Shown: one piece after another, positions 1 through 9,827 of the stretch | How the letters are laid out: each line of letters starts with the position of its first letter | Numbering within the stretch: position 1 is the stretch's first letter | Source of the DNA: Gracilaria domingensis | Lineage: Eukaryota; Rhodophyta; Florideophyceae; Gracilariales; Gracilariaceae | Reading direction: 5' to 3' | NCBI GenBank assembly: GCA_022539475.1 | Contig: VCMS01000111.1 | Location: forward strand, 97,188 to 161,187 | Length of the DNA stretch: 64,000 nucleotides | Notes under the pieces: generated by a model | Told to the model about the DNA's origin: nothing | Seen by the model: only the letters and a program-made list of their open reading frames with translations | Database searches by the model: none | Made by a program: the position numbers and the translations under genes

Positions 1-1045
1 CAATGCCAGATACACCTTGCACGCCCTCATATGAGAGCAAAGCAGGAAAACGAACTCAAACGAATTCTGAGCGGGGAAATGGATGCATCTCAAGTCCTAG
101 AAAGTGCTTTGGAAGAATACAGTACCAAGCTGAACTTCTTGAAGACAAGGAGGGCTGTGTTGCATATTCTCTCAGCACTTCTCCCAAGTTACCCCGTCAC
201 CCGCGACGACCATCACACAGAATTTCTCCCGTTGTGCTTGTGGACAAATGATGCGTTTATTGGGCCGGAGTCGCGTCAACACTGGATCTTTCAGAGGACA
301 AACTCGCGGGAGAGGGCGAAGCAATTCACGCGGAAGACGTGGCAGAGGTAGAGCTCAACCCAGCGGAAGCAGCGAATGGAATGAGAGATCAGTGCTGTGT
401 CGTATTTGTGATAAAACCCTCAATCTACCACGAAACGGTGTGCTGGAACCTATCGACAAAGTTTGTCCAATATGCCAGTATCAAGTTGTTGAAGTCACCC
501 TTGCCCCTAGTTCAAGGAAACATACGGTTTGTCCTTTCTGCTTAAATGAACCGCCAAGTGATGTGTCCATTAATCCCGAACGCAAAGAAAGTGAGTTTCG
601 TTGCTTTCATTGCACACAAAGTAATTGCATACTTGCAAAAGGAACACCTGCCAACCTAAGCAACGTTGCGCAATGTCCGAAGTGCAGTAGCTCTTGTGCC
701 GTTCGAGTAGGCCGAGATCCAGCAACAAAATTCATCAAGTGCACCATGTCTCAGACCTGCGACTTTATCTACTGGTTTCCGAATGGGTTAATACGAGACA
801 TTCATGCAGATGGAGGAACGTGTGCATCGTGCAGATCGAAAATCCTTAAGGTAACATGGAAACCAAGAGCCGTACCTCCTGGTATGGAAAATTTTGTAGG
901 GTGTATATGGTGTAACCATACTTGGCCAAGTATGTTGAGTAGTATTGGAGAGGATCGTAGTATTCCACGTCCTCCACACCCTGGAAACCGTCAGACCTTT
1001 GCTTTCACCAGAAGACCAGCACGTGGACGAAGTTTTCGTGGCTAA
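1..1045 (+). CDS. TOP3A: DNA topoisomerase III (alpha type), C-terminal part, 5' truncated by window edge
   Basis: Type IA topoisomerase that, with a RecQ helicase, resolves recombination intermediates. The first ~50 codons, read from base 1, end the catalytic core and show the family signature of a Leu/Met-Arg-Ala plus Glu-rich helix followed by an 'I..G' step (MRAKQENELKRILSGEM). From about 248 a second frame carries an RG-rich stretch (about 290-350) and then at least four Cys-X2-Cys pairs. The final module (CPKC ... YWFPNGLI ... CASC ... VPPGMENFVGCIWC) has the layout of the zinc-finger tail of TOP3-alpha, with the 'W-P' and 'PPG..GC' landmarks. The frame changes between about 150 and 248, by an intron or a frameshift; I could not fix a convincing GT-AG pair. 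The 3' stop is the TAA in the sequence just before 1046. TOP3-beta is the alternative. Confidence 0.68.
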
Positions 1046-1972
1046 TTTTGTGGCATTCTGGTCTCTGATCGATATTCCTCTCAACAAGTTTGGTAACCCT
1101 AGCCTCAAAGCGGCTTGAGGCTCTAATGATGCCGGAATTGTGAATAAGCTTGTCGTGATATCTCTTCTATACAGAGAGTTGGACAGGCATCATTTCGATC
1201 AAGAGTGGCCAATGCCCTTTCCATGTACAAGTTGAGTATCTTCAGCTAATCTACAGGGCGTCTATCTCTTGTTGCTCTTCGCCTGTTGTCTCGATCAGCA
1301 ATCAGTTATCCTGAGGACAAGCTGAGTTAATTTGATTTGTCGGATTCGTGCGCTGCGATTTGGGTTCAGCCACACTTGTTTGTTCGTTCAGCTGGCTCTA
1401 CCCTTGGTACTCATGTGAAGGGTTTCCACAACGATTGCTGAAGTTCCATAGCTGGGATTCATGGTGGGCTTTCACGATGGCTCCTTTTTGATACAATTCA
1501 CAATATCCTTACAACCTTTCAAGGGTAAGAAGATATTTCTAACCTTGCCGAACAGCATTTCAACAATTCCTAAATCAGTTTCACCATTTATGATAGCATC
1601 CAAAGTTCACCGGTAGTAGAGCACTGCAATCATCGTGGACAGGAGAGGAGAGGAATAATTGATGGTTATGGGGAGAGCACATGCTTATTTTCGCATATCC
1701 AAAGTGTTCGCGTTCTTGCAAGCTCTATACAAAGTGGTGTACCTTTGCTCTGATAATGGTGTTTCCATCACTTGGACAATGCGCGGTTCAAGATTTTCTG
1801 TCGTATGCGAGAGAAGTCTGTTGGTCTTCTATCTGTTAGTAGAGTTGCGAAGGGGAAGCAACGTCTCCAACGCCTCCTTCGTTCAGAAGAGGTTATGGTT
1901 TTGTTTCCTCATATCTTTCGATAAGTTTGAGGTCTTGAACATTTCCTGTTGAAAGAAACACTAGCAATATTG
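1046..1972. other. Intergenic, no recognised gene
   Basis: About 0.9 kb between the topoisomerase tail and the protease. A 97-codon open stretch (1659-1952) has no recognisable motif and only moderate coding character. It probably holds the promoter and leader of the downstream protease. Nothing else was seen. Confidence 0.5.
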
Positions 1973-4546
1973 ATGAACGTTTCGGCCGTTTTGGTTCCAA
2001 CCTTTTTTTTACTTGTCTCAACACTTTCTGGATATGTCAATGGCATTCCAACTTTATATCCGGGCTCTATCATTCAGAACTCTACAGTCGGAATGCCCAG
2101 GATCATTGAATTGGACGGAGCCACTGAAGGTGGCCAATTTCTGTTCCAAGTTGATGCCCATCAATTAAGTGCTCTCAAAGGTCAACAGGTACAGAGCTCT
2201 GTTTCAGTTTCCACTTGTTCGGAGAAGTACGATTTAGATACCATTCTTTTGGTCTTTGAAGAAAACCCTCTCGGCGTAGACAATCCGAATAGACTGCGAA
2301 AAATAGCTATGAACGACAACGATTGTGAACTCCAGTCAACTGTAGAGATTCTAACTGCTTCTCTTCCAGTCTATGTTCTCCTAACTGGGTACAGAGGTGC
2401 AGAGGGGGCGTTTGAAGTGCAAGTCAATGCCGTGAAACGTACCTCAGCCGATATTATTCCCTGGGGTTTGGATCGAATTGACCAGAGACGTCTTCCTCTG
2501 GATGGACAATTTTCTATTCTCAGAGGTGGGCACAACGTATTTGTATATGTTTTGGACTCGGGAATACGAACGACGCATAAAGAGTTTGAAAATGGAAAAG
2601 AATCTCCTCGGGCCATCCCTGGAGTTGACATTGTCGATCGGAAGCCTACATTTTCGGATGAAACTGGTCATGGGACTCATGTTGCGGCGATTATCGGCGG
2701 AAGCTCATTTGGCGTGGCGAAGAATGCGACACTTATATCTGTGCGTGTTATTGATCGAAACGGACGTGGATATACGAGTCGTCTCATTGAAGGACTACAA
2801 TGGACCCTTGATGATATTCAGAAGAACAACCGCACACCAGCTGTGGTAGTGATGTCATTGAGTACGAAGTTTTCAGCCTCTTTAAATGACGCGGTCGAAA
2901 AAACAGACAACTTCGGCGTGATTGTCATTACGGCTGCTGGGAACTCAGCGCATGATAGTTGCTTGTTCTCACCAGCTTCAAGCAAGTCATCTATATCTGT
3001 TGGAGCAATGGGAAAAGATGATGTTCGGGCAGAATATTCAAACTTTGGACAATGTCTCGATATATATGCGCCTGGAGAATCCATTACCTCTGCGTGGCAT
3101 ACGGGTGATGAGGCAGAAAAAACACTCTCCGGTACTTCTGCGTCATGTCCTCATGTAGCCGGAACCGTCGCAGTACTGCTTGCAGAGAATCCCTCAATGA
3201 ATCCAGCTGAAATACGATCAGTGCTGTACTCCACTTCTACGTTTTCAGTAGTTGGGAATCACAGCACTGGTACCACCTATAATACTTCCAGCAATCAAAT
3301 GAGCCCCACAGAAAGCAACAGACTAGTATACGTCAGAGCCATTCCCTCTCTACCCACTGATGGAGATCCTAAAGAAGGAACAATGTATATATACGTAATA
3401 TACGCCTTGGCCTCTCCCAGGTCTATGACGGATGCTTGCGATCTTCCGCAGATCAAGAAATCCTCCATTACTGAACTCTTCAAGTCACATGGGATAGCTT
3501 CGTCGATTGGTACGATGGTAAACATCAAGATGTGCTGCACATCCGCTTCCGGTGGTCGCGACGGTTGTGATGTCGAAGGACCTTGGAATGTTACTCGAAT
3601 GATTGTTCGACTTCAAACCGGTGATATTCTTGCCGGTGCCGTGTTTGAGTTTCTTTCTGATTTCACCATGTCGCAAGACAAAACCTTGATGCTAGAGACT
3701 CTACTGAATACCAAGGTCACGCTTCTCGCGGAACCGTGGGTTGTCGACGCTAGAGGGCTGAAATATTGGACTGCTCCAGTGATTATGCAGCCTACGCAGA
3801 CCAAACTCCCTACATCGGTTATAATTTCAATCTCAGTGGCACTGAGTGTGTCCATGTTTCTTGGGTTCTTGGGCTGTGGATACCTGTACCTCAGAAGGAA
3901 GAAAGCTCGCGAGATTGCAAACGAAGAAGCCTTCCAGAGTATGGCAGCAAAGTTTGAAATGTCCAACGGAAGGCAGAGCAATCTGGCTAATATCGAAACG
4001 AGGATTTGTGTCGAGTACCAAAAGGAGGGCCTAAAGCGAACAAACACGGAAGTCAATGAAAACATGTTTAGAAACGCCAATCCAGACTTGGCACTACCAA
4101 CGCCAAGGCAACCACTTGCTTTCTCACCGGCGGGGCCTCAGAGCGTAAGGTCAAACCGGAAACAGAAGACCACCTTATCAAGCTTTTTGGGCGAATGGGG
4201 CCAACAGAGTCACAATACAACCAGAGAAAGAGGAACTGGTTCGTTTTCATTGCGACGTCCATCCTTTGGTCCCAAGATGTTCCCGTCCTTTATTACTAAG
4301 TTGGCTACACCTCGAAGTGCAAGACCTCACATTCGAACATCAACAGGAAGAGAGAGTAACACGCTCACGCGTCATTCAAAGCAGAAAGAAGAGAAGGCCA
4401 GCTCGAATATTGTTCAAAGTATATCTGAACGTGAGAACGATTCTAACATTTGTGATGTACCACTGACTACGCCAAAATCGAAAGTCAGCGGCAAACATGA
4501 TACACAAAATTGTAATACTGTGGATGGGAGCACAAGCGAGAACTAG
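1973..4546 (+). CDS. Subtilisin-like (S8, proteinase K-type) serine protease, type I membrane protein
   Basis: Predicted secretory-pathway endoprotease of 857 residues, counted from the ATG at 1973 (an in-frame TTG lies 24 bases upstream). Residues 1-24 form a hydrophobic signal peptide. Residues ~42-155 form a beta-rich segment with Cys pairs that resembles a PPC-like domain rather than an I9 propeptide. The catalytic triad is clear: Asp195 in YVLDSG, His233 in GHGTHVA and Ser389 in SGTSASCPHVAG, with oxyanion Asn324 in AAGN. A second Cys-rich region follows (~450-600). A single membrane helix at ~615-640 is followed by a RRKK stop-transfer and a ~215-residue basic, Ser-rich cytosolic tail. 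The membrane anchor plus long tail recalls kexin-like or SKI-1-like proteases, but the sequence around the triad is of proteinase K type. The substrate is unknown. Confidence 0.88.
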   Translation: MNVSAVLVPTFFLLVSTLSGYVNGIPTLYPGSIIQNSTVGMPRIIELDGATEGGQFLFQVDAHQLSALKGQQVQSSVSVSTCSEKYDLDTILLVFEENPLGVDNPNRLRKIAMNDNDCELQSTVEILTASLPVYVLLTGYRGAEGAFEVQVNAVKRTSADIIPWGLDRIDQRRLPLDGQFSILRGGHNVFVYVLDSGIRTTHKEFENGKESPRAIPGVDIVDRKPTFSDETGHGTHVAAIIGGSSFGVAKNATLISVRVIDRNGRGYTSRLIEGLQWTLDDIQKNNRTPAVVVMSLSTKFSASLNDAVEKTDNFGVIVITAAGNSAHDSCLFSPASSKSSISVGAMGKDDVRAEYSNFGQCLDIYAPGESITSAWHTGDEAEKTLSGTSASCPHVAGTVAVLLAENPSMNPAEIRSVLYSTSTFSVVGNHSTGTTYNTSSNQMSPTESNRLVYVRAIPSLPTDGDPKEGTMYIYVIYALASPRSMTDACDLPQIKKSSITELFKSHGIASSIGTMVNIKMCCTSASGGRDGCDVEGPWNVTRMIVRLQTGDILAGAVFEFLSDFTMSQDKTLMLETLLNTKVTLLAEPWVVDARGLKYWTAPVIMQPTQTKLPTSVIISISVALSVSMFLGFLGCGYLYLRRKKAREIANEEAFQSMAAKFEMSNGRQSNLANIETRICVEYQKEGLKRTNTEVNENMFRNANPDLALPTPRQPLAFSPAGPQSVRSNRKQKTTLSSFLGEWGQQSHNTTRERGTGSFSLRRPSFGPKMFPSFITKLATPRSARPHIRTSTGRESNTLTRHSKQKEEKASSNIVQSISERENDSNICDVPLTTPKSKVSGKHDTQNCNTVDGSTSEN

Positions 4547-4761
4547 TTGTGAAACAAAACTTTAGGATTGAGCTCTTTGATGTTTAGAAGCCGGTGAAAA
4601 CGCATTCAGGTACAGCTCTGAAGTATCCTGACTGGCCAGGAACTGGCTAGGAACTGGCTATTGTAGTCTGTGTGCTCAGTGCTTTTATGTTAACACCGAT
4701 GTAAACTCTTACCTTGGTATACCCAATGACTGGTCTTCGAATGAATCAGAATTAATATCTC

Positions 4762-5679
4762 TCATACGATAGGCTTCATCCCAGAAACATAGTATGTCCC
4801 GCCGGGCCGCTCGGCTTTCCAGCGGCCATAATTTGCCGCTGGTCCACCGCAAAAATCTGCAGCGATTAGATGAAACCCACATTCTTGAAGATACTTATCT
4901 GGATCAGGGATGCAACTGAGAAAAGCAGGTCCTCTCTTGTTCCTTGGTGGGGTTTTCAGTACAGACGCACAAAAAACACTCCCCGGGGAGCACAATGTGC
5001 CTATCTTCAGAAGCAATTCCTTGACCTGGTCGTCCTTGAAGTAGTACACAACGCCTTCCATAACCCAGATTGTTCTAACATCTTTCGTTTCAAATCCAGC
5101 TTGTAAGAGTTCGTCAACCCATTGCTTGGAAAGCAGACTAGTTCCGATTCTGACAATTGAGCCCGCTCGTAAACGAGGGGCAGGCTGTATACTAGCTATT
5201 CGCTCATCCTTCAAACTAATAACTTCTTCGATATCCACTTCGTAGCATGACACTAGGGACGTGAAGCACTCTAGACGATATGGGCGCATATCCATTCCTG
5301 CTCCGAGCGACACAAGTTGACAAGGTTGCGATCCATTGAGGTTTCTTTCTACAAAATCATCGAAGTACTTCGTACGTATCGCAAGCCGGTTGCTCGAATT
5401 CTTTCCATGAAGGCGTTTCATTATGACGTCCCCTGCCAGAAATTTGGCGTAAATGTCTCGAAAGAGTGCATCCGGTCGTTCCGTTTCTTGAGCTCTTCGC
5501 GAAGCGCAGGTCTCCGCTGAAACTATTATTCGCTCTTGACTTCTATTGTCCCTTTGGTTTTCAAGTCGCAAGGCACTAGAGAACTCTACTCGAATGGAAC
5601 TTGTGAGACGCAGGATTCCGGAAAGTAAGAGACTCCGGCGCTCACAAGGACTTGTGGAAGTCTGCCCTTCGATGTTCAT
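4762..5679 (-). CDS. SAM-dependent methyltransferase, leucine carboxyl methyltransferase (LCMT/PPM1) superfamily
   Basis: 305 residues. The N-terminal ~60 residues are Ser/Arg-rich and could be an organelle transit peptide. A family signature follows: TERPDALFRDIYAKFLAG (~66-83), an RTKYFDD helix (~102-108), and SAM motif I LVSLGAGMDMRPYRL (~122-136) with the following acidic residue in CYEVD. The WVMEGVVYYF strand (~205-214) corresponds to the 'EGl..YL' motif of the TIGR00027/PF04072 family. The substrate cannot be read from the sequence: members include PP2A leucine carboxyl methyltransferase and many O-methyltransferases of unknown role. It lies 332 bases downstream of the ICS-MenD gene on the same strand. 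Neighbourhood with quinone genes is suggestive, but MenG-type ring methylation belongs to a different family, so no pathway role is claimed. Confidence 0.8.
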   Translation of the reverse strand: MNIEGQTSTSPCERRSLLLSGILRLTSSIRVEFSSALRLENQRDNRSQERIIVSAETCASRRAQETERPDALFRDIYAKFLAGDVIMKRLHGKNSSNRLAIRTKYFDDFVERNLNGSQPCQLVSLGAGMDMRPYRLECFTSLVSCYEVDIEEVISLKDERIASIQPAPRLRAGSIVRIGTSLLSKQWVDELLQAGFETKDVRTIWVMEGVVYYFKDDQVKELLLKIGTLCSPGSVFCASVLKTPPRNKRGPAFLSCIPDPDKYLQECGFHLIAADFCGGPAANYGRWKAERPGGTYYVSGMKPIV

Positions 5680-6011
5680 GTTTTTCCCTATGGGGTAAGG
5701 TTCGACACAAATTTGAAATGGGCTGAGCCACGAGATTCATCTTGGTATGTACATATTATATGTGTATATTATATGTCTGTGTACAGTATCATACTGATAG
5801 AGCAGCGTTGCAGTGCGCATCATGTGGTCATTTTTGGAGATGATACGACTACAGTGTATTATGAGAATAAAGTAGGCGAAGTGCCCGCAGCATTAGCTCG
5901 GTAAGATCTAGGCGTATCAGAAAAGGGTTTATGCTCGTCATTCCCGGATTTAACTTAATCCAACAGTGTTGTTAGCGTATCGAGTGTGGTAGCTATTAAG
6001 AAACCCGCACA
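5680..6011. other. Short intergenic region between two minus-strand genes
   Basis: 332 bases that must hold the terminator of the ICS-MenD gene and the promoter of the methyltransferase. An alternating TATATG-type stretch occurs at about 5755-5780. No motif was recognised with confidence. Confidence 0.4.
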
Positions 6012-9000
6012 CTATCTCGTTCGCTGCGTTACAGAGATGATTTTTTCGTCCACGAGTTTCATGATTCTCCTGTGGATAAGAGCATTCTGTCCGTGATCGT
6101 TGGGAACACTGGCTTCTATCACGCGATGCCTTCGTGAACTACGACCTAGTGCCGACTGTAAATCAGAGACGGTCCTGGCATGAATATAGTCAACTCCAAA
6201 CATGGCACAAGCATGTCTAAAGCCAATACCATGGGCAGTATCAAACACCGGTGACAAGACATCCTTATGCTTTGCAATGGGTAACATTGAGAAAATACCT
6301 CCCCCGCCATTGTTGATGACCACCACAGTTACGTTCACCGGAATGTTGTTATCCTCTTCTCGAAGAAGATGAAGTGCATTCAAGTCATGAATCATGGACA
6401 TATCGCCAACTACCACCGTGACATCCATATTCAGCCCGATTCCAAATCCAATACCAGTGCAAAGGAGCCCGTCAATACCACTCGCCCCTCTGTTCGCCGC
6501 TATTCGGAGCCTAGAGCCTTCCGTCCTTGAAGCAGCAAAGCAATCGAAATCCCGGATTGGCATGGAGTTCCCGATGAAGAGCGCAGAAGGAACAGGAAGA
6601 CTTTGAGTGATAATTCGAGCACAACTTGGCTCCATCAACATGCTTTCGTTCTTGACACTAATTGACTCATTCAGGAGCTCGTCCACTGATTCAGATAGAA
6701 GCTTCAACATCCCAGTTTTGGCACTAGCAGACTTTTTGCAGACTTCAGTTTCTTTCAATCCGTTGCTGACAAAGGAACTTTCCGTTTCAAATATCATTCT
6801 CTTAGGGTTGCACTCTTCAACCATTCTTAGAAACATGGGAATACTGCCTTCAATTCTGTGTGTGACAGTGAGTGAGGGGTCTGATGGCCTCAAACTAGGT
6901 GAGACGATGACATGAACAAAATCCTCGTCAGCAACACTGCATTCCCGAATCAGGTTCAGAAGCTTTTTCGATGTAATTCTTTCTCCGAATTGCAACACGG
7001 CCAGGAAAGACATATGGCTTCTTGACTGTGCGGAGCTCATGAGAAGACCTGCATAATGTATGAGGTTTGGAAACTCTCTACTGAAGCGAATACCGCCACA
7101 AATATCAGATATGACCGGCCAGTCCAGGAAGTTGGCAATTTCACAAACCGCCATAGCTTCATCTTCCGTGCGGATAGAACCGGAGCCCCCGGCGATGATG
7201 ATTACGCCATTCTTTTGGTTCTTCAGGTTCCGTAGTATAGAGGAAGAGTCTCGATGAAGAGAGAAGACACTCTGCTGCCTCATACTAGAGACCTTTTCTG
7301 CCGCAAGGTTCTCGGTGCCGTACTTGATGGCCGGGCTTAAAGACTGACGCCAACGTCGGCCAATGGTAGTCAGGTATTCACGATCCCAAGGTTGGTTATC
7401 AGGACTAAGGTTTTCTCGAAACATCATGTTAATATGAACTGGGCCTTTTGGGAACGGTGTATGACCAAGCTCTCTTGAATGAGTGCTGCTACCACTCAAT
7501 CTAACAGCTTGATCAACGTTGCCTAAGATGTACCTCAAAGATACTTCCTCGGTCGGGCATGGAACATCAGTAGACCATATCACATTGGTCCCAAAGATTC
7601 CAACTTGGTCAATAGTTTGGTTAGCTCCCAAATCTCGGAGTTCGGGAGGTCTGTCAGCAGTTAGCAAAATGAGAGGAAGAGAATCGGTAGTTGCCTCAAC
7701 AGCAGCTGGTAACAGATTTGCCACAGCTGTTCCGGAAGTAGTGATCACAGCCGCAGCACGGCTGGTTGCCCGCGCATAGCCTATCGCGAGAAATCCTGCT
7801 CCGCGTTCATCATGGCAAACGAAATATCTTGCGTGCCGTGATGTAACTGCAGCAACAGCAAGTGGAGCAGAACGGGAACCAGGGGCTACGAAGAAAGTGT
7901 CTACGCCATTTCGACACAGCTCTTCTACGCAACACAAAGCCCATAACGAGTTAAGATTTGGAAGCAATCGTAAAGTGGAGGCATCTGAGCACTGTGGTTG
8001 CAAAGGGTTGACTTTCACTGTTTCAGAATCACGAGAAGTACATGAAGGATCTGTCCTATCATTCGGGCAAGGGAGAGAGCTTTTTGACATATGAAGACCA
8101 TGCTCTTCATGTGACGGTCCCTTGTCTATGTCCGTGGACCTTTGATGAACGAAACTTGCCTTTCTCTTGAAGCCGAGTAAATCATCGTTGATCCCGTTGC
8201 GGGGGTACAACTTTTTCGAGCATGCGACACATGGTGGAGTTTGGGCACGATTCATCGAAAAAAGATCCGATAAAGCTGACATCTTCAGCTCTGTTTCGTC
8301 CCATTCCGACTTAATTTCCGAACCAGCAATAATTCCACTTCCAGCATACGCAGTGAGCTCATTGTCCCGCAGGACAGCCGACCTTATAGCGACGCAAAAC
8401 TCGGCTGCTTCGGTCGAAAACCAGCCCAGAGGACCTGCAAAAAGGCCTCGGTCAAACCCTTCGAGCTCACGAATTTCCGCTTGGGTTTTCTCGCGAGGTA
8501 AGCCACAAACCGCTGGAGTGGGGTGCATACGATACAACACATCGTAAACTTTATCGGATACATCTCGAAAAGAGCTAGGAAATCGACCATCAATCTTCGT
8601 TACGAGATGCATGAGACGGGAAAGCTTTCGGACATACGGCCCGCTGGTTTGGATATCAGCTTTGCACTTAGTTAAGATTTCTGTGATATGACGAACAACA
8701 TATCCGTGTTCGTTCATGTTCTTCTTATTCAGGAGCTGCTCTAACTCCTCTGCCTCCTGGTGGTCGGATCCTCTTCGAACAGTCCCGGCAAGTGCCTCGG
8801 TTTTTAGATCACGACCTTCGAGACGGAAAAGCATCTCCGGTGTTCGACTGATGAACGCTTTTCCAATAGACATTTGAAGACAGAACAGATAGGTCCTCTG
8901 CACGTCACATGAGTCCTCAGAAATGCCTTCATTATCGTCACAAGAGTATGAACTGCATATGCTCCGATCTCCATACATATTATCCGTAACAGAGGCCGTA

Positions 9001-9827
9001 TCCGCAAAGCCACGTGAGGTATTTGTGTTCCTCTTCTTATTGGCCTCATCAAGGGCAGCAAGAATGTGTATCGGATCAAGATTTGAAGCGCGATGAAACA
9101 CAAACCTCTTTCTGTGAGTAAGAACAATCTTCTGGTACTCGTTTTGCTCTATGTTGCGTAAAACACGTTCCATCGCGGAATTCCATGAACCGAAACCCGG
9201 TGCATCGAAAGCTTCAACAGCCCTTGGGATTAAGCTCGAATGACGAGCTGTTTGCATGGAGAGGGTGAGCGCTCGTAACTGAGCAAGCGCTGCAAACGTG
9301 TTTGTGCTTCCAGCTGGAGGGTAGTAGTTGATTGCGAGACTAAAATGCCCAACGTCATCACGGTAAAGTTCTACGGCTGGTAAAACATACGTGAATCCAG
9401 AAAATGGTTGCCACCTCGGATCTGTTGTTTGCTCTGCGGAAGGATCAAAACGAGAGGCACCATAGAATTTCATCTGAGGATATTGGGGATTGAGAATGGA
9501 TATCAAGTCAAGATGTGCTTCTTTCGTAAAGTTAGGACCGGATGAAACATAGGCAAATCCGACCGCAGCAGTCTCAAATGAATCGTCACGGCTTCGAAAG
9601 TATAGTTTCTGTGGATGAGGTTGCGCTCTCAGCCATGCAAGGGATACTTGATGACCAAGTTGGATTCGTACCTGTGAGCGAAGGGCTCTCACAGGGGGAA
9701 CGCTAGGATGGGATGAATTCTGGGATGAATTCTCCGTATATTCATGTTGAGAGGATTCAACTGTCTCAAGCCATATAGAAAGCTTCCGAACAGCAGACTG
9801 AAATGGCAGTGCTTCCGAGTATGTCAT
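6012..9827 (-). CDS. PHYLLO: Fused isochorismate synthase (MenF/ICS) - MenD (SEPHCHC synthase), PHYLLO-type bifunctional protein
   Basis: Catalyses the first two committed steps of phylloquinone/menaquinone synthesis: chorismate to isochorismate, then ThDP-dependent 2-oxoglutarate addition. 1271 residues. ICS module ~210-523: EALAGTVRRG (~345), RMHPTPAVCGLP (~433), DRGLFAGPLGW (~459), AYAGSGIIAGS (~494). It carries a Ser/Asp-rich insertion at ~262-310. A low-complexity linker (~524-624) joins the MenD module (~625-1265): FFVAPGSRSAPLA (~645), HDERGAGFLAIGYAR (~672), TTSGTAVANLLPA (~696), and the C-terminal ThDP motif from VGDMSM to NNGGGGIF. It stops at the normal MenD end, so the MenC and MenH modules of plant PHYLLO are absent. 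No clear transit peptide is visible, although the first 50 residues are Ser/Gln-rich. menB lies divergently 1.05 kb away. The enzyme assignment is firm; the location is inferred. Confidence 0.95.
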   Translation of the reverse strand: MTYSEALPFQSAVRKLSIWLETVESSQHEYTENSSQNSSHPSVPPVRALRSQVRIQLGHQVSLAWLRAQPHPQKLYFRSRDDSFETAAVGFAYVSSGPNFTKEAHLDLISILNPQYPQMKFYGASRFDPSAEQTTDPRWQPFSGFTYVLPAVELYRDDVGHFSLAINYYPPAGSTNTFAALAQLRALTLSMQTARHSSLIPRAVEAFDAPGFGSWNSAMERVLRNIEQNEYQKIVLTHRKRFVFHRASNLDPIHILAALDEANKKRNTNTSRGFADTASVTDNMYGDRSICSSYSCDDNEGISEDSCDVQRTYLFCLQMSIGKAFISRTPEMLFRLEGRDLKTEALAGTVRRGSDHQEAEELEQLLNKKNMNEHGYVVRHITEILTKCKADIQTSGPYVRKLSRLMHLVTKIDGRFPSSFRDVSDKVYDVLYRMHPTPAVCGLPREKTQAEIRELEGFDRGLFAGPLGWFSTEAAEFCVAIRSAVLRDNELTAYAGSGIIAGSEIKSEWDETELKMSALSDLFSMNRAQTPPCVACSKKLYPRNGINDDLLGFKRKASFVHQRSTDIDKGPSHEEHGLHMSKSSLPCPNDRTDPSCTSRDSETVKVNPLQPQCSDASTLRLLPNLNSLWALCCVEELCRNGVDTFFVAPGSRSAPLAVAAVTSRHARYFVCHDERGAGFLAIGYARATSRAAAVITTSGTAVANLLPAAVEATTDSLPLILLTADRPPELRDLGANQTIDQVGIFGTNVIWSTDVPCPTEEVSLRYILGNVDQAVRLSGSSTHSRELGHTPFPKGPVHINMMFRENLSPDNQPWDREYLTTIGRRWRQSLSPAIKYGTENLAAEKVSSMRQQSVFSLHRDSSSILRNLKNQKNGVIIIAGGSGSIRTEDEAMAVCEIANFLDWPVISDICGGIRFSREFPNLIHYAGLLMSSAQSRSHMSFLAVLQFGERITSKKLLNLIRECSVADEDFVHVIVSPSLRPSDPSLTVTHRIEGSIPMFLRMVEECNPKRMIFETESSFVSNGLKETEVCKKSASAKTGMLKLLSESVDELLNESISVKNESMLMEPSCARIITQSLPVPSALFIGNSMPIRDFDCFAASRTEGSRLRIAANRGASGIDGLLCTGIGFGIGLNMDVTVVVGDMSMIHDLNALHLLREEDNNIPVNVTVVVINNGGGGIFSMLPIAKHKDVLSPVFDTAHGIGFRHACAMFGVDYIHARTVSDLQSALGRSSRRHRVIEASVPNDHGQNALIHRRIMKLVDEKIISVTQRTR

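Noticed and set aside
157-220. 64-base intron in the topoisomerase gene
   Set aside because: It would restore the frame, but the donor (GTGTTG) is weak and no branch site was seen, so it is left as an unresolved frame change.
1659-1952. 97-codon frame upstream of the protease
   Set aside because: No motif, no homologous pattern; ends in the leader of the protease gene.
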